NCBI GenBank assembly: GCA_921293015.1
Contig: OV121096.1
Location: 6,514,285-6,578,284 of the forward strand
From: Phorcus lineatus
Taxonomy: Eukaryota; Mollusca; Gastropoda; Trochida; Trochidae
DNA: 64,000 nucleotides
Direction of reading: 5' to 3'
Part shown: positions 18,785 to 28,505 of the stretch, piece by piece
Position numbering within the stretch: position 1 is the first letter of the stretch
How the letters are laid out: each line of letters begins with the position of its first letter
Made by a program: the position numbers and the translations under genes
Notes under the pieces: model-generated
Seen by the model: the letters and a program-made list of their open reading frames with translations, nothing else
Told to the model about the DNA's origin: nothing
Databases searched by the model: none

Positions 18785-18925
18785 CAGCGTGGTGGAATAA
18801 GTCAAATGATGAGTATGAGACCCAGGTCACAACGTTGTGGTATCTCAACCTGGATTTGAACCCTGGCCTTTGGTGTGAAAGGCCAGCAAGACAACTACGC
18901 CACTTTGCCCCATTTAAGTCGCAGA
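18785..18925 (-). mobile_element. tRNA-like SINE head or SINE fragment
   Basis: On the minus strand an A-box-like TGGCGTAGTTG (18892-18902) is followed by a perfect B-box core GGTTCAAATCC (18852-18862), at normal tRNA spacing. Between them CCTTTCACACCAAAGG forms an anticodon-arm-like hairpin. The acceptor stem does not close, so it is not a functional tRNA gene. The body differs from the tRNA-Arg-like SINEs elsewhere in the window. Confidence 0.55.
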
Positions 18926-20620
18926 CCCGTTAAAGACATATTTTTTTGTATAGTGAATTACACTCTTATTCTCTGTAAAAAAATCAGCTTTACAAAGGTA
19001 GTGTAGTGCGTTTTGGTCAATATCACGTTTACAACGATACAATTCAACTTAATTCTAGGAAATTAGTAAACCAGAAACTGTATAACAGGAGAAGTGTTTG
19101 ATCATAATTATCATATTATCATTAATGTTAACATGTTTATAAGACGAACAAAGTTACTTATATAGAATAACATAAAACAATAATCTGTTTAAAATATTTA
19201 TCCATATTATTGCAAATATAAGACAGTCACGACAATAAGTCTTAACATGAACGCTCAAACCCTAAAGTCCACTAATATCTGAGGAAAAGAGTTTCTTTGC
19301 ATGACACACGTTTAGCATAAGACGGCCCACAAGACATATTACATTAAGCAGGATAATGAATCCTAAATATGCTTAGATAATTACATAAATCGTTATCTTC
19401 TGCTCAATTTATGACAGGGATAGTAAAAATATTATATATTTTAAAAGAAAAATGAAATGCCACCCACAATTCATTCGACATATGACAGCTTGTCCATAAT
19501 GGGGAAGAGTAAATATGAAAGAGTAAAAGAACCCTTTGATAAAATAAGGTGGACATAAACATTCATCATTGTTTGCAATTCAATATGGTTCTTGTTTGAC
19601 AAAGATAGGTGTGTAGGTTGCAATGCGGAAAGAAAATGAGCTTTAGAAAAAATATTACAAATATCTTAGAATAAAAAACCCCAAAACAATCACGTGCAAA
19701 AAGAACAGACTTTCTTATATCATCAAAGAGATATAATGTCTATTTTGTAAGTGGAAAATCTTATATTAAAGTACTCTATTATTATATTGATCTTTTACAG
19801 GGATCAAAATAGAAGATTATACAGCGTATATATTGTTGTATATGAATTCCAAAGCTCAAATATCCATGGTGCCCATTAAATTTACATATACATGTTGCAT
19901 ACTCATAAAAAAGAAACACATAATAAATTTTTAAAATGATATATTCCTTAATGTTAAGTTTATCATATCATTTCAATGGCGATTGGTTGAGAATTATTAT
20001 TATGTCTCTTTTGTTTATAATTTTATTATTATTTGAAATGGATACCATCATTAAAAATGATAAGTCCATGAAATTCACTTTTGCCTTTTTTAGATGTTTA
20101 TTTTTTATTTTGAAAGGCATACAAAAAGTTGAAGTGTCAGGCGTATAAGTTACCCTTTTTTATAAGAGAATAGAAATGGTAAACAATCTATAGGTAAAAA
20201 CTTTCAGTTCCTCACAGGCATTTTTAAAAATTCCCAATAATAGTTTTCCATAATCATGCCTTATTAATTCCTTAACATGTCTAATTACTGAAATCATTTC
20301 AATTTACTATTTCATCTCTAATTATTTCAAAGAACAAAATTTCATTTCTGTCAATTGTTTCTTGTTTTTTTGTCGTAATGATTTTGTTAACAAGAATGCG
20401 ATGAATTATTGAACAAAACAGGAACAATGTAAGCATTGAACTTTGGTTACATTTAATACATTTTAATTAATGATAATATGTTATAAGTCTTTAAGGTTTT
20501 TAGCTCGTTTCCCTATTTAATGGTTACTCTAATGAGATATGGGTAAAAGCTTAAAAGTTAACATTATAACATAACGATTTTAAATGCAGTTAAAACTCGA
20601 ACTTTAACATTACCTGAAGT
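18926..20620. other. Anonymous AT-rich intergenic DNA
   Basis: No exon or repeat is supported. The hydrophobic frame at 19936-20148 is the sort expected by chance in T-rich sequence. Confidence 0.45.
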
Positions 20621-21110
20621 GCGTCATTTCTTTATCTTGATTAGGTGAGCAGGTGGTCATTTCTATCAATAGATAAGTGAGTGTACGTTATCAAATCAGA
20701 TTACTCAAATACTTGTGTGAATGTGGTGAGTTTTATCAATATAATGTCAATACTATATCTTCGACTATATGTGTGTTGGTGGGATAACAATATCATATGC
20801 ATATATATCATATTTAATAATGATATAGGTATAATATGATATGTTGAAGTCCATGTCCATGAGCAATTATTGATCCTCAAGTTAGTGTAACTTAAGTCAT
20901 TTATGAAAACCTCGCCTAAAGGTATGCATTTGGTCATTTCCTTATCCTAATCAAATTGTGTGAATGTGATCATTTCTACTTAATTTGTGTTATGAGCATT
21001 TTTTTTATCATCGATAGTATGTACAACTTTATGTGTTCTTTTTTATATCCTCGACTAATTGTGTGTACATGAGTATTTGTTTATCTTCAAGTAATGTTCG
21101 TTTTTCTGGT
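20620..21110. repeat. Degenerate minisatellite-like region
   Basis: Motifs of the type TTATC.T.GA.TA..TGTGTG.A.GTG.TCATTT recur about every 70-150 bp (for example near 20640, 20710, 20760, 20930 and 21050). The copies are strongly diverged, so period and borders are uncertain. Confidence 0.35.
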
Positions 21111-21338
21111 GTTTTTGTTATCTTATTTATACACAGACCTATCTTGACTTAAACCAAAAATAATATGTACTATTGAAATATTCTTACACGAATAACATAT
21201 ATTATACACTATAAGTTTACCGACAACAAGCTTATCAAAATTTAAACAAATTACCCGTATTCCACTTCAGAATATCTAAATCTCGATCACTTGTAATCTT
21301 GGATACTGCTTAACTACTTCCTCACAGACTATAACCCC

Positions 21339-21347
21339 TTTTCACGG
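21339..21347. repeat. Left 9-bp target site duplication
   Basis: TTTTCACGG lies immediately outside the left inverted terminus and is identical to 28497-28505. Confidence 0.92.
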
Positions 21348-23437
21348 GGGAAGCTGAAGTTAGCAGCGGGTTAGTTATTCGTTATTCGTTATTCGAATAA
21401 CGAATAACTGACGCAGCAGCGGGTTCGTTATTCGAATGACCGATCTCTGATCAGACAAACATTCAAACATTCAAACATTCAATATAGATATACTCACCAT
21501 ATATTCGAATAAACTGACCGGTGATTATAGACAAACATTCAAACAATTAACTTCACTTTTTATATATTGAAGTAACTATGAGGTTATCCAGACAAACATA
21601 AGGCATTCAATAGATAACTAGTTTAGTTTCTAAAATTTATTGTTATTCAACACCCGTATATTAAGGATAAAACCGTAAACATTACAAACGGAAGTGTATA
21701 TATCGATGTTGTAACATGACCCATAATTATTAGAATTTTAAGAGCGAACTCTATTTTGGCATAGGAAAAATAGTGATATAAACATTAATATCAAAAGATT
21801 GCACTTTTAATACAGTAAATATGCAATGGAAGTTATCTTAGATGTTATTTATGATATATTAGAGAGAAAACAGTTAGATAAGTCATCGACAAACATGTTA
21901 AAAAAATACATTCTCTCACTAGAAACTTGAATAACTGATCAGAGATTCAGACAGACATTCAAACATTCAAATATACTCTTAGTAGGGATTTGAATAACTG
22001 ATCAGAGATTCAGATAGATATTCAAACATTCAAATATACTCTTAATAGAAACTTGAATAACTGATCAGAGATTCAGACAGACACTAAAACATTCAAATCT
22101 ACTCTTACTTGGGATTTTAATAACTGATCAGAGATTCAGACAGACATTCAAACATTCAAACATTCAAATTTACTCTTACTAGCTATTTGAATAACTGATC
22201 AGAGATTCACACAGACATTCAAACATTCAAACATTCAAATCTACTCTTAGTAGGGATTTGAATAACTGATCAGACATTCAGACAGACATTCAAACATTCA
22301 AATATACTCTTACTAGAAATTTAAATAACTGATCAGAGATTCAGACAGACATTCAAACATTCAAATCTACTCCTACTAAGGATTTGAATAACTGATCAGA
22401 GATTCAGACGGACATTCAAGCATTCAAATATACTCTTAGTAGGGATTTGAATAACTGATCAGAGATTCAGACAAACATTCAAAAATTTAAACATTCAAAT
22501 TTATTCTTACTAGCTATTTGAATAACTGATCAGAGATTGACACAGACATTCGAACATTAAAACATTCAAAACTACCCTTACTAGGGATTTGAATAACTGA
22601 TCAGAGATTCAGACAGACATTCAAACATTCAAATCTACTCCTACTAAGGATTTGAATAACTGATCAGAGATTCAGACAGACATTCAAAAATTCAAAAAAA
22701 CTCTTACCAGCTATTTGAATAACTGATCAGAGATTCAGACAGACATTCAAACATTCAAACATTAAAATCTACTCTTACTAGCAATTTGAATAACGGATCA
22801 GAGATTCAGACAGACATTCAAACATTCAAACATTCAAAACTACTCTTACTAGCTATTTGAATAACTGATCAGAGATTCAGACAGACATTCAAACATTCAA
22901 ACATTAAAATCTACTCTTACTAGCAATTTGAATAACGGATCAGAGATTCAGACAGACATTCAAACATTCAAACATTCAAATCTACTCCTACTAAGGATTT
23001 GAATAACTGATCAGAGATTCAGACAGACATTCAAACATTCAAATTTACTCTTACTAGCTATTTGAATAACTGATCAGAGATTCAGACAGACATTCAAACA
23101 TTCAAAACTACTCCTACTAAGGATTTCAATAACTGATCAGAGATTCAGACAGACATTCAAACATTCAAATTTACTCTTACTAGCGATTTGAATGACTGAT
23201 CAGAGATTCACACAGACATTCAAAGATTCAAATCTACTCTTACTAGGGATTTGAATAACTGATCAGAGATTCAGACAGACATTCAAACATTCAAATATAC
23301 TCTTAGTAGGGATTTGAATGACTGATCAGAGATTCACACAGACATTCAAACATTCAAATCTACTCTTACTAGGGATTTGAATAACTGATCAGAGACTCAG
23401 ACAGACATTCAAACATTCACACATTCAAATATATTCT
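21348..23437 (+). repeat. Left terminal inverted repeat
   Basis: About 570 bp of non-tandem terminal sequence (to about 21920) is followed by about 23 copies of a 63-bp unit. The first copies start at 21929 and 21992. The unit reads approximately GAATAACTGATCAGAGATTC, then AGACAGACATTCAAACATTC, then AAATCTACTCTTACTAGGGATTT. Some copies are longer by extra 8-bp ACATTCAA repeats. The sequence matches the right end in inverted orientation. Confidence 0.92.
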
Positions 23438-23556
23438 TACTGGGGATAGATGGGTCCTGTTCGATTATCTTAATTTTGTGGCCTATTAATGATGTATATG
23501 TTTATTTTGGATGAAACGTAATTTAAACGAATCAAAATCGACCTAGTAGAAAATTT

Positions 23557-23725
23557 ATAGAATAGCCCTAGCCATTATGTGTTTAGTATTAATATATAGT
23601 TTTGCACTGAGCTATTATTACCCCAAATTACTCAGCCTACGGTGTCGTGCTTTAACTACAAAGGTTCAGGGCCCAGGGCAAAACTATACTTTATTGCAAA
23701 CACATAATGACTAGGGCTGTTCTAT
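23557..23725. mobile_element. Fold-back MITE-like element, copy 2
   Basis: The outer arms are inverted: ATAGAATAGCCCTAGCCATT on the left pairs with the sequence ending at 23725. The inner part carries CAGGGCAAAACTATACTTTA, the same core as the element at 1570-1743. It is more diverged and its central stem is imperfect. It lies inside the MULE-like element, so it probably inserted there. Confidence 0.75.
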
Positions 23726-24855
23726 CTCTAAAATAAATGATAACATGGACGTAATGAATCAGATTAAACACAGGTATGATGATATTTTTTTTATTGTTCC
23801 TGGTTCTCGATAAACATCATATTGAAAATTTCTTACTGAATAAAATTCTTATCTTAAATAAAACTTTTATAAGAATCATCTGTAATGTATCATCAGAAGT
23901 AAAAGCAACGACCTGAAATGGACATCTCTGGTTGAACAAAATTTAGGAAAGATTAATGAAACTTGTTACATTTTACTGTTACATTGTATAACAATTTACC
24001 ACACATTTTTGTGACATTTTACAGCACCCCCTATTACAATTAACTGTACAAGTCTGTATTACATTTCACTGCCTTTTTGTTTACAGCTGACACTGTTACT
24101 TCAATGCATCAAGTAATACTTTAATGAAAGGCATTATTTCGGAAACCTAAATTAATACCTACGTATAATAGGGTCTGAGAAAACAATCACGTCTGTTAAT
24201 CGCTATAGATTCAATTGCAGACTCAAAGGACTAATTCGGTCAGAAATAATATTTCAGAAATATGTTTTTAGCTCGACCACGAGTATAACCAGGTGTACCA
24301 ATTACCAAAATTTCACTCATCAGGATGAAAAAGTTCATGAGAAATCCCCATCATGCACCATACGATTAAAATGACATTTCCAATGACACAACCAACATTT
24401 AAAACAAAAATTTGAAAACTATGTGTGCAAACTGATGGCCCTACGGAAGGACGGAGATAAACGTAATAATTTCTATTCTATTTCTTTGTAGCGGGGATAC
24501 GAAAAGATTAGTCAAAATGAAACAAATTAATAGATTCCAATTACATTATAACTTGACCAAAATGTGTCTGATTATTTTGCAGTACACCACATAACAGATG
24601 AATAAATGTATCAGCTGCAACATTTAATCACATGTGAAAATAATGAAAAAGCTATTTCTCAATGACATTATAAGTATATATACACAATACTTCCACTAGA
24701 TTACATGCATGGCAATAAAAGTTCAAGAACTTCAATTCATGAAAAGACAAAATGATGTGAGGTATGCTGACAGAATAGTAAAACATTAAACATTTGTGGC
24801 ATTCCAAAAACTTCCAGGACAGCAGAAGCACAACTGCTGTAAATCTATCAACTTG
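23726..24855. other. Transposon interior without recognised coding sequence
   Basis: This lies downstream of the protease exon, between the fold-back element and the coding remnant. It probably contains the 3' UTR and trailer of the minus-strand gene. No exon is recognised. Confidence 0.4.
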
Positions 24856-24861
24856 TCATCT

Positions 24862-25045
24862 TTATGCCAAGTAAGTATCGTCCAGAACATACACAACATG
24901 TTCAAGCTGGCCGTTGGATCCGCGTATACCTGAGCAAGTAACTTCCGGTCGGTTTAATCCGTCATATCTGTACCATTCTTTGTTGATCAGGAAGAAGGCT
25001 TTGAAGTGACTTGAATGGCAGAGCGTGTAACCATACAAGGAGTAC
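24862..25045 (-). pseudogene. Last exon: His box of the USP-like domain
   Basis: The acceptor is TTTACAG|G. The frame reads YSLYGYTLCHSSHFKAFFLI then NKEWYRYDGL and ends DDTYLA-stop. The H..HF.AF...W..YDGL arrangement matches the catalytic His region and following acidic residue of ubiquitin-specific proteases. This exon is open throughout. Confidence 0.8.
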
Positions 25046-25299
25046 CTGTAAAGTACATGATGGTTGGACAATAATTATAAATGGCGTGTCTACATATTTT
25101 AATTTCTCACTAGGAGCTTAACAAAAGTGTGAAACTAAACAAGAACACTGATGCCTCCAATGCAAAGGTCAAATTCACGAGGTCAAAAGTTATTGTTATT
25201 CCCTCACCTGAAAGGCCTTGATAGGTGAAACGTTAAGTAATTTACCCGTTTATGTAATTTACTAGAGGAGCAGCATCGTATAATTTTAACTCCACTTAC

Positions 25300-25459
25300 G
25301 TTTTTTTCTGAATGCAGATGTCATCTGGCAACATAGTTGGCGTGAGTCCCCTTGATTGACTCAGATAGGAGACACTCATGATGAGGACTGGAGGGTCTTC
25401 CATGAGGAATTGTCGCTTTGTGCTGATTCTTATTCCTTTGCATGGTCCGTGTGGAGTTG
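25300..25459 (-). pseudogene. Protease-domain middle exon
   Basis: It encodes TPHGPCKGIRISTKRQFLME, then DPPVLIMSVSYLSQ, and ends at LPDDICIQKKT. It is bordered by TATACAG| and AC|GTAAGT. The P-x-x-L-I-M-S-V and L-P-D-D-I blocks are like the segment before the His box in C19 peptidases. Its 160 bases split as 2 + 156 + 2, consistent with both neighbours. Confidence 0.75.
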
Positions 25460-25567
25460 CTGTATAACCAAATGATTAACATATTTTGATATTGATTTTA
25501 AAAATTTACTGTAAATTAGTAGAGATTTTTTATAATTATCATGTTACCAGTACATGCCGAAACGTAC

Positions 25568-25653
25568 CTGCTAAACAGCGCGACGGAGGTATTTGCTCCC
25601 AGTGTTCCACGCTTTTCTGAAGGCTGCATTGTTCAGAATCTCCACCAACATCA
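25568..25653 (-). pseudogene. Small connecting exon of protease domain
   Basis: It encodes DVGGDSEQCSLQKSVEHW and then EQIPPSRCLA. It is bordered by TTAAG| and CAG|GTACG. Its 86 bases split as 1 + 84 + 1, fitting both neighbours. Confidence 0.7.
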
Positions 25654-25797
25654 CTTAAACATAATATTTTCAAATTATCTTAGGATTAAAAAGGGGACCA
25701 TTGTTTTGTTTTAAACACACGTAGATCACTATGTTGCATTTCTTATTAACTCATTTTCAAAATTACCTAAATTATGAGAACAAATTGTCATCCTTAC

Positions 25798-26345
25798 CCA
25801 AGTAGAATTTCTCTGCTACGGAAGTTTCGCTCATGTCTGGGACACAAACGTTTGGAGCATGAGGAGGACACTTCTGTTTCTTGAATTTCCCCGAAGTGTT
25901 GCACAAACTTCTCTGACTCTCCTCCCCAGACGTTCCACGTGGCCTCTTCAGGTATAGCGATGTACTTCTGTAACCATATTGCACGTCCTTCTGTCCAGTG
26001 CCCCGACTCAAACAGACTGCTGATGTCAAGAAGGGTTTGACAAACATTAAGTTTGTGTTCCTCAAACCATTTCCTGATACAGTCTTTCTTCAACAGGTAG
26101 AACAAAATCATCAGAAGATTGTCGACTGTGCATGTGTTGGAAAGATGCAACAGTCGGTCTCCAAACTGGACCTGTCCACCCCAGTGCAGTCCATCAAAGC
26201 TTTTGCTTGTATTCTTTGATAGTAATGTTGTCTTCAACGGTTTCACATCAGCTGGTGTGCTGAAGAACATCCCTTTTTTGGTTTTCTTTGCTCCCCACTT
26301 CTCCTCTGAGGTTGAAAAGGAGTTTTTTCTTTTCTTTTTCTTGAA
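25798..26345 (-). pseudogene. Protease-domain exon with Cys box
   Basis: The frame contains FFSTPADVKPLKTTLLS, FDGLHWGGQVQFGDRLLHL and SNTCTVDNLL, ending at REILLG. The donor is CTTGG|GTAAGG at 25798/25797. The phase matches the next exon (starting 25653), giving G-D-V-G-G. NTC within a hydrophobic helix start is the hallmark of the C19 (ubiquitin-specific protease) Cys box. The frame upstream of about 26335 is shifted by one base relative to the transposase part. Confidence 0.75.
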
Positions 26346-27136
26346 GTTTCCTGCTTAACAGGTTTGTCATTGCAATGATCTTGATATTCGCGTAGACGTC
26401 CTTTCAAATTCGCTCTAATGTCAATGATAAAATTGCTTGGGGTTAAGCGTTTTTTTCCTCCAAGGATATCTTTCTTAACTATCTTCATCCAGTTCTCCGC
26501 TGGGCTATTGGTGTCATGATTTGTATCTTCCAGCAGCAGGCCTGTCCACAATGGCAAGATGTGAAAATAGTTGTTCAGAAGATAGGATAGTGTACCTGGA
26601 CTGTAGTGAGGATTTAGTTTTAGATCTGATTGTAGAGGTTGCTTTTCGATTGCTGTATCCTGTGCTCTGATCTGATGCTCTGATCAAGCTCTGGGTGTGT
26701 GCCTAGGTGTTTAGACATCAGTAAGAATGCCAGACTTCGAAAATGGTTGTCGATTGCCTGAAGTTTATTCGTGTCTAGGATGCGAGCAATCACATATAGC
26801 ATGTATTTTCTTGAATCTTTGTTTTTTACAACCTTAACCAGCTTTCCCGAAATGGCGTGAAGAAGATGAGCAGAGCAAATGTGAATCTTTGTGAAGTTTG
26901 TCCAAATTCCATTGCCATGAACTACATCCCATGATAACATCCAATTAAAATGTATAAGCAGATGTAATCATATTTGAAAATGATTATGATACATTTATTA
27001 CTTACCTAAAATGTTGCTCTTTCCCCTCCATTCTTATTACGTTGTTGTTGTACCAGCTGATCTTCGTGAAGGATGACCCCGTCTTAGAAATTACCGTTAT
27101 GAAATCTTATATTATCTTGTTCATGTGAAATAAACA

Positions 27137-28496
27137 AATAAGAATCTCTGATCAGTTATTCAAATCCCTAATAAGAGTAGATTTGAATGTTTGAATGTCT
27201 GTCTGAATCCCTGATCAGTTAGTTATTCAAATCCGTAGCAGGAGTAGATTTGAATGTTTGAATGTCTGTCTGAATCTCTGATCAGTTATTCAAATCCTCT
27301 GCAGAAGTAGATTTGAATGTTTGAATGTCTGTCTGCATCTTTGATCAGTTATTCAAGTTTTTAGTGAAAGTAAATTTAAATGTTTGAATGTCTGTGTGAA
27401 TCTCTGATCAGTTATTCAAATCCCTACTAAGAGTATATTTGAATGTTTGAATGTCTGTCTGAATCTCTGATCCGTTATTCAAATCCCTACTAAGAGTAGA
27501 TTTGAATTTTTGAATGTCTGTTTGCATCTCTGATCAATTATTCAAGTTTCTAGTAAGAGTATATCTGAATGTTTGAATGTCTGTCTGAATCTCTGATCAG
27601 TTATTCAAGTTTCTAGTGAAAGTATATTTGAATGTTTGAATGTCTGTGTGAATCTCTTATCAGTCATTCAAATCCCTACTAAGAGTATATTTGAATGTTT
27701 GAATGTCTGTGTGAATCTCTGATCAGTTATTCAAATCCCTACTAAGAGTATATTTGAATGTTTGAATGTCTGTCTGAATCTCTGATCCGTTATTCAAATC
27801 CCTACTAAGAGTAGATTTGAATTTTTGAATGTCTGTTTGCATCTCTGATCAGTTATTCAAGTTTCTATTAAGAGTATAGTTGAATGTTTGAATGTCTGTC
27901 TGAATCTCTGATCAGTTATTCAAGTTTCTAGTGAGAGAATGTATGGGTTTTTTTTATCTTGTTTGTCGATGAATTATCTAACTGTGTTCTCTCTAATATA
28001 TCATAAATAACATCTAAGATAATTTCCATTGCAACTTTACTGTATTAAAAGTGCAATCTTTTGATATTAATGTTTATATCACTGGGATTTTCCTACGCCA
28101 GAATAGAGTTCGCTCTTAAAATTCTATAACTATGGGTCATGTTACAATATAGATGTACACTTCCGTTATGGTTTTATCCTTAATATACGGGTGTTGAATA
28201 ACAATAAATTTTAGAAACTAAACTAGTTATCTATTGAATGCCTTATGTTTGTCTGGATAACCTCATAGTTACTTCAATATATAAAAAGTGAAGTTAATTG
28301 TTTGAATGTTTGTCTATAATCACCGGTCAGTTTATTCGAATATATGGTGAGTATATCTATATTGAATGTTTGAATGTTTGAATGTTTGTCTGATCAGAGA
28401 TCGGTCATTCGAATAACGAACCCGCTGCTGCGTCAGTTATTCGTTATTCGAATAACGAATAACGAATAACTAACCCGCTGCTAACTTCAGCTTCCC
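27137..28496 (-). repeat. Right terminal inverted repeat
   Basis: About 13 copies of the 63-bp unit in inverted orientation (about 27141-27935) are followed by a ~560-bp terminal section matching 21348-21920 in reverse complement. There are roughly ten fewer units than on the left, so the arrays have expanded or contracted independently. Confidence 0.92.
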
Positions 28497-28505
28497 TTTT
28501 CACGG
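28497..28505. repeat. Right 9-bp target site duplication
   Basis: TTTTCACGG lies directly after the terminal CCC of the element and is identical to 21339-21347. Confidence 0.92.

Larger units (their letters stand above)
24862..27085 (-). pseudogene. Transposase C-terminal half with USP-like protease domain (broken)
   Basis: This is a multi-exon minus-strand remnant. A first partial exon at 27006 to about 27085 (WYNNNVIRMEGKEQHF) ends in TAG|GTAAGT. Next comes 26620-26940, with the motif IHICSAHLLHAISG, then a stretch containing NPHYSPGTLSYLLNNYFHIL followed by PLWTGLLL and TNSPAENWMKIVKKDILGGK (down to about 26345). Such H-C-x-x-H and W...TN.x.EN...K blocks occur in the C-terminal parts of MULE-type transposases. 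It then passes into a protease-like domain: Cys box LSNTCTVDNLLMIL (about 26145) and His box YTLCHSSHFKAFF with EWYRYDGL (about 24960-25030). Exons 25568-25653, 25300-25459 and 24862-25045 join with matching phases. Breaks of -1 occur near 26660 and in an A-rich tract near 26335. No N-terminal exons exist before the right TIR. Confidence 0.8.
21348..28496 (-). mobile_element. Mutator-like DNA transposon with giant, tandemly repeated TIRs
   Basis: The element is 7,149 bp. It begins GGGAAGCTGAAGTTAGCAGC and ends with the exact reverse complement, and it is flanked by the 9-bp direct repeat TTTTCACGG. The outer ~590 bp of each end are near-identical inverted copies, including a 28-bp palindrome at 21381-21408 mirrored at 28436-28463 without indels. 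Inside these lie arrays of a 63-bp unit. The central 3.7 kb carries a minus-strand remnant of a transposase plus a cysteine-protease domain. Nine-base duplications and long TIRs are typical of MULEs, and this classification is an inference. The transposase N-terminus is missing, so this copy is probably non-autonomous. A fold-back element at 23557-23725 lies inside it. Confidence 0.9.

Noticed and set aside
18785-18925. Functional tRNA gene
   Set aside because: A and B boxes are present but the acceptor stem does not pair; SINE-derived is more likely.
21920-23437. Regular repeats resembling a CRISPR array
   Set aside because: The units are contiguous tandem copies without unique spacers, mirrored in inverted orientation at the other transposon end, in a eukaryotic setting. 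The 37-bp satellite is rejected for the same reason.
25772-26065. Alternative minus-strand frame over the protease exon
   Set aside because: Only the other frame gives the Cys box and phase-consistent joining to the next exon.
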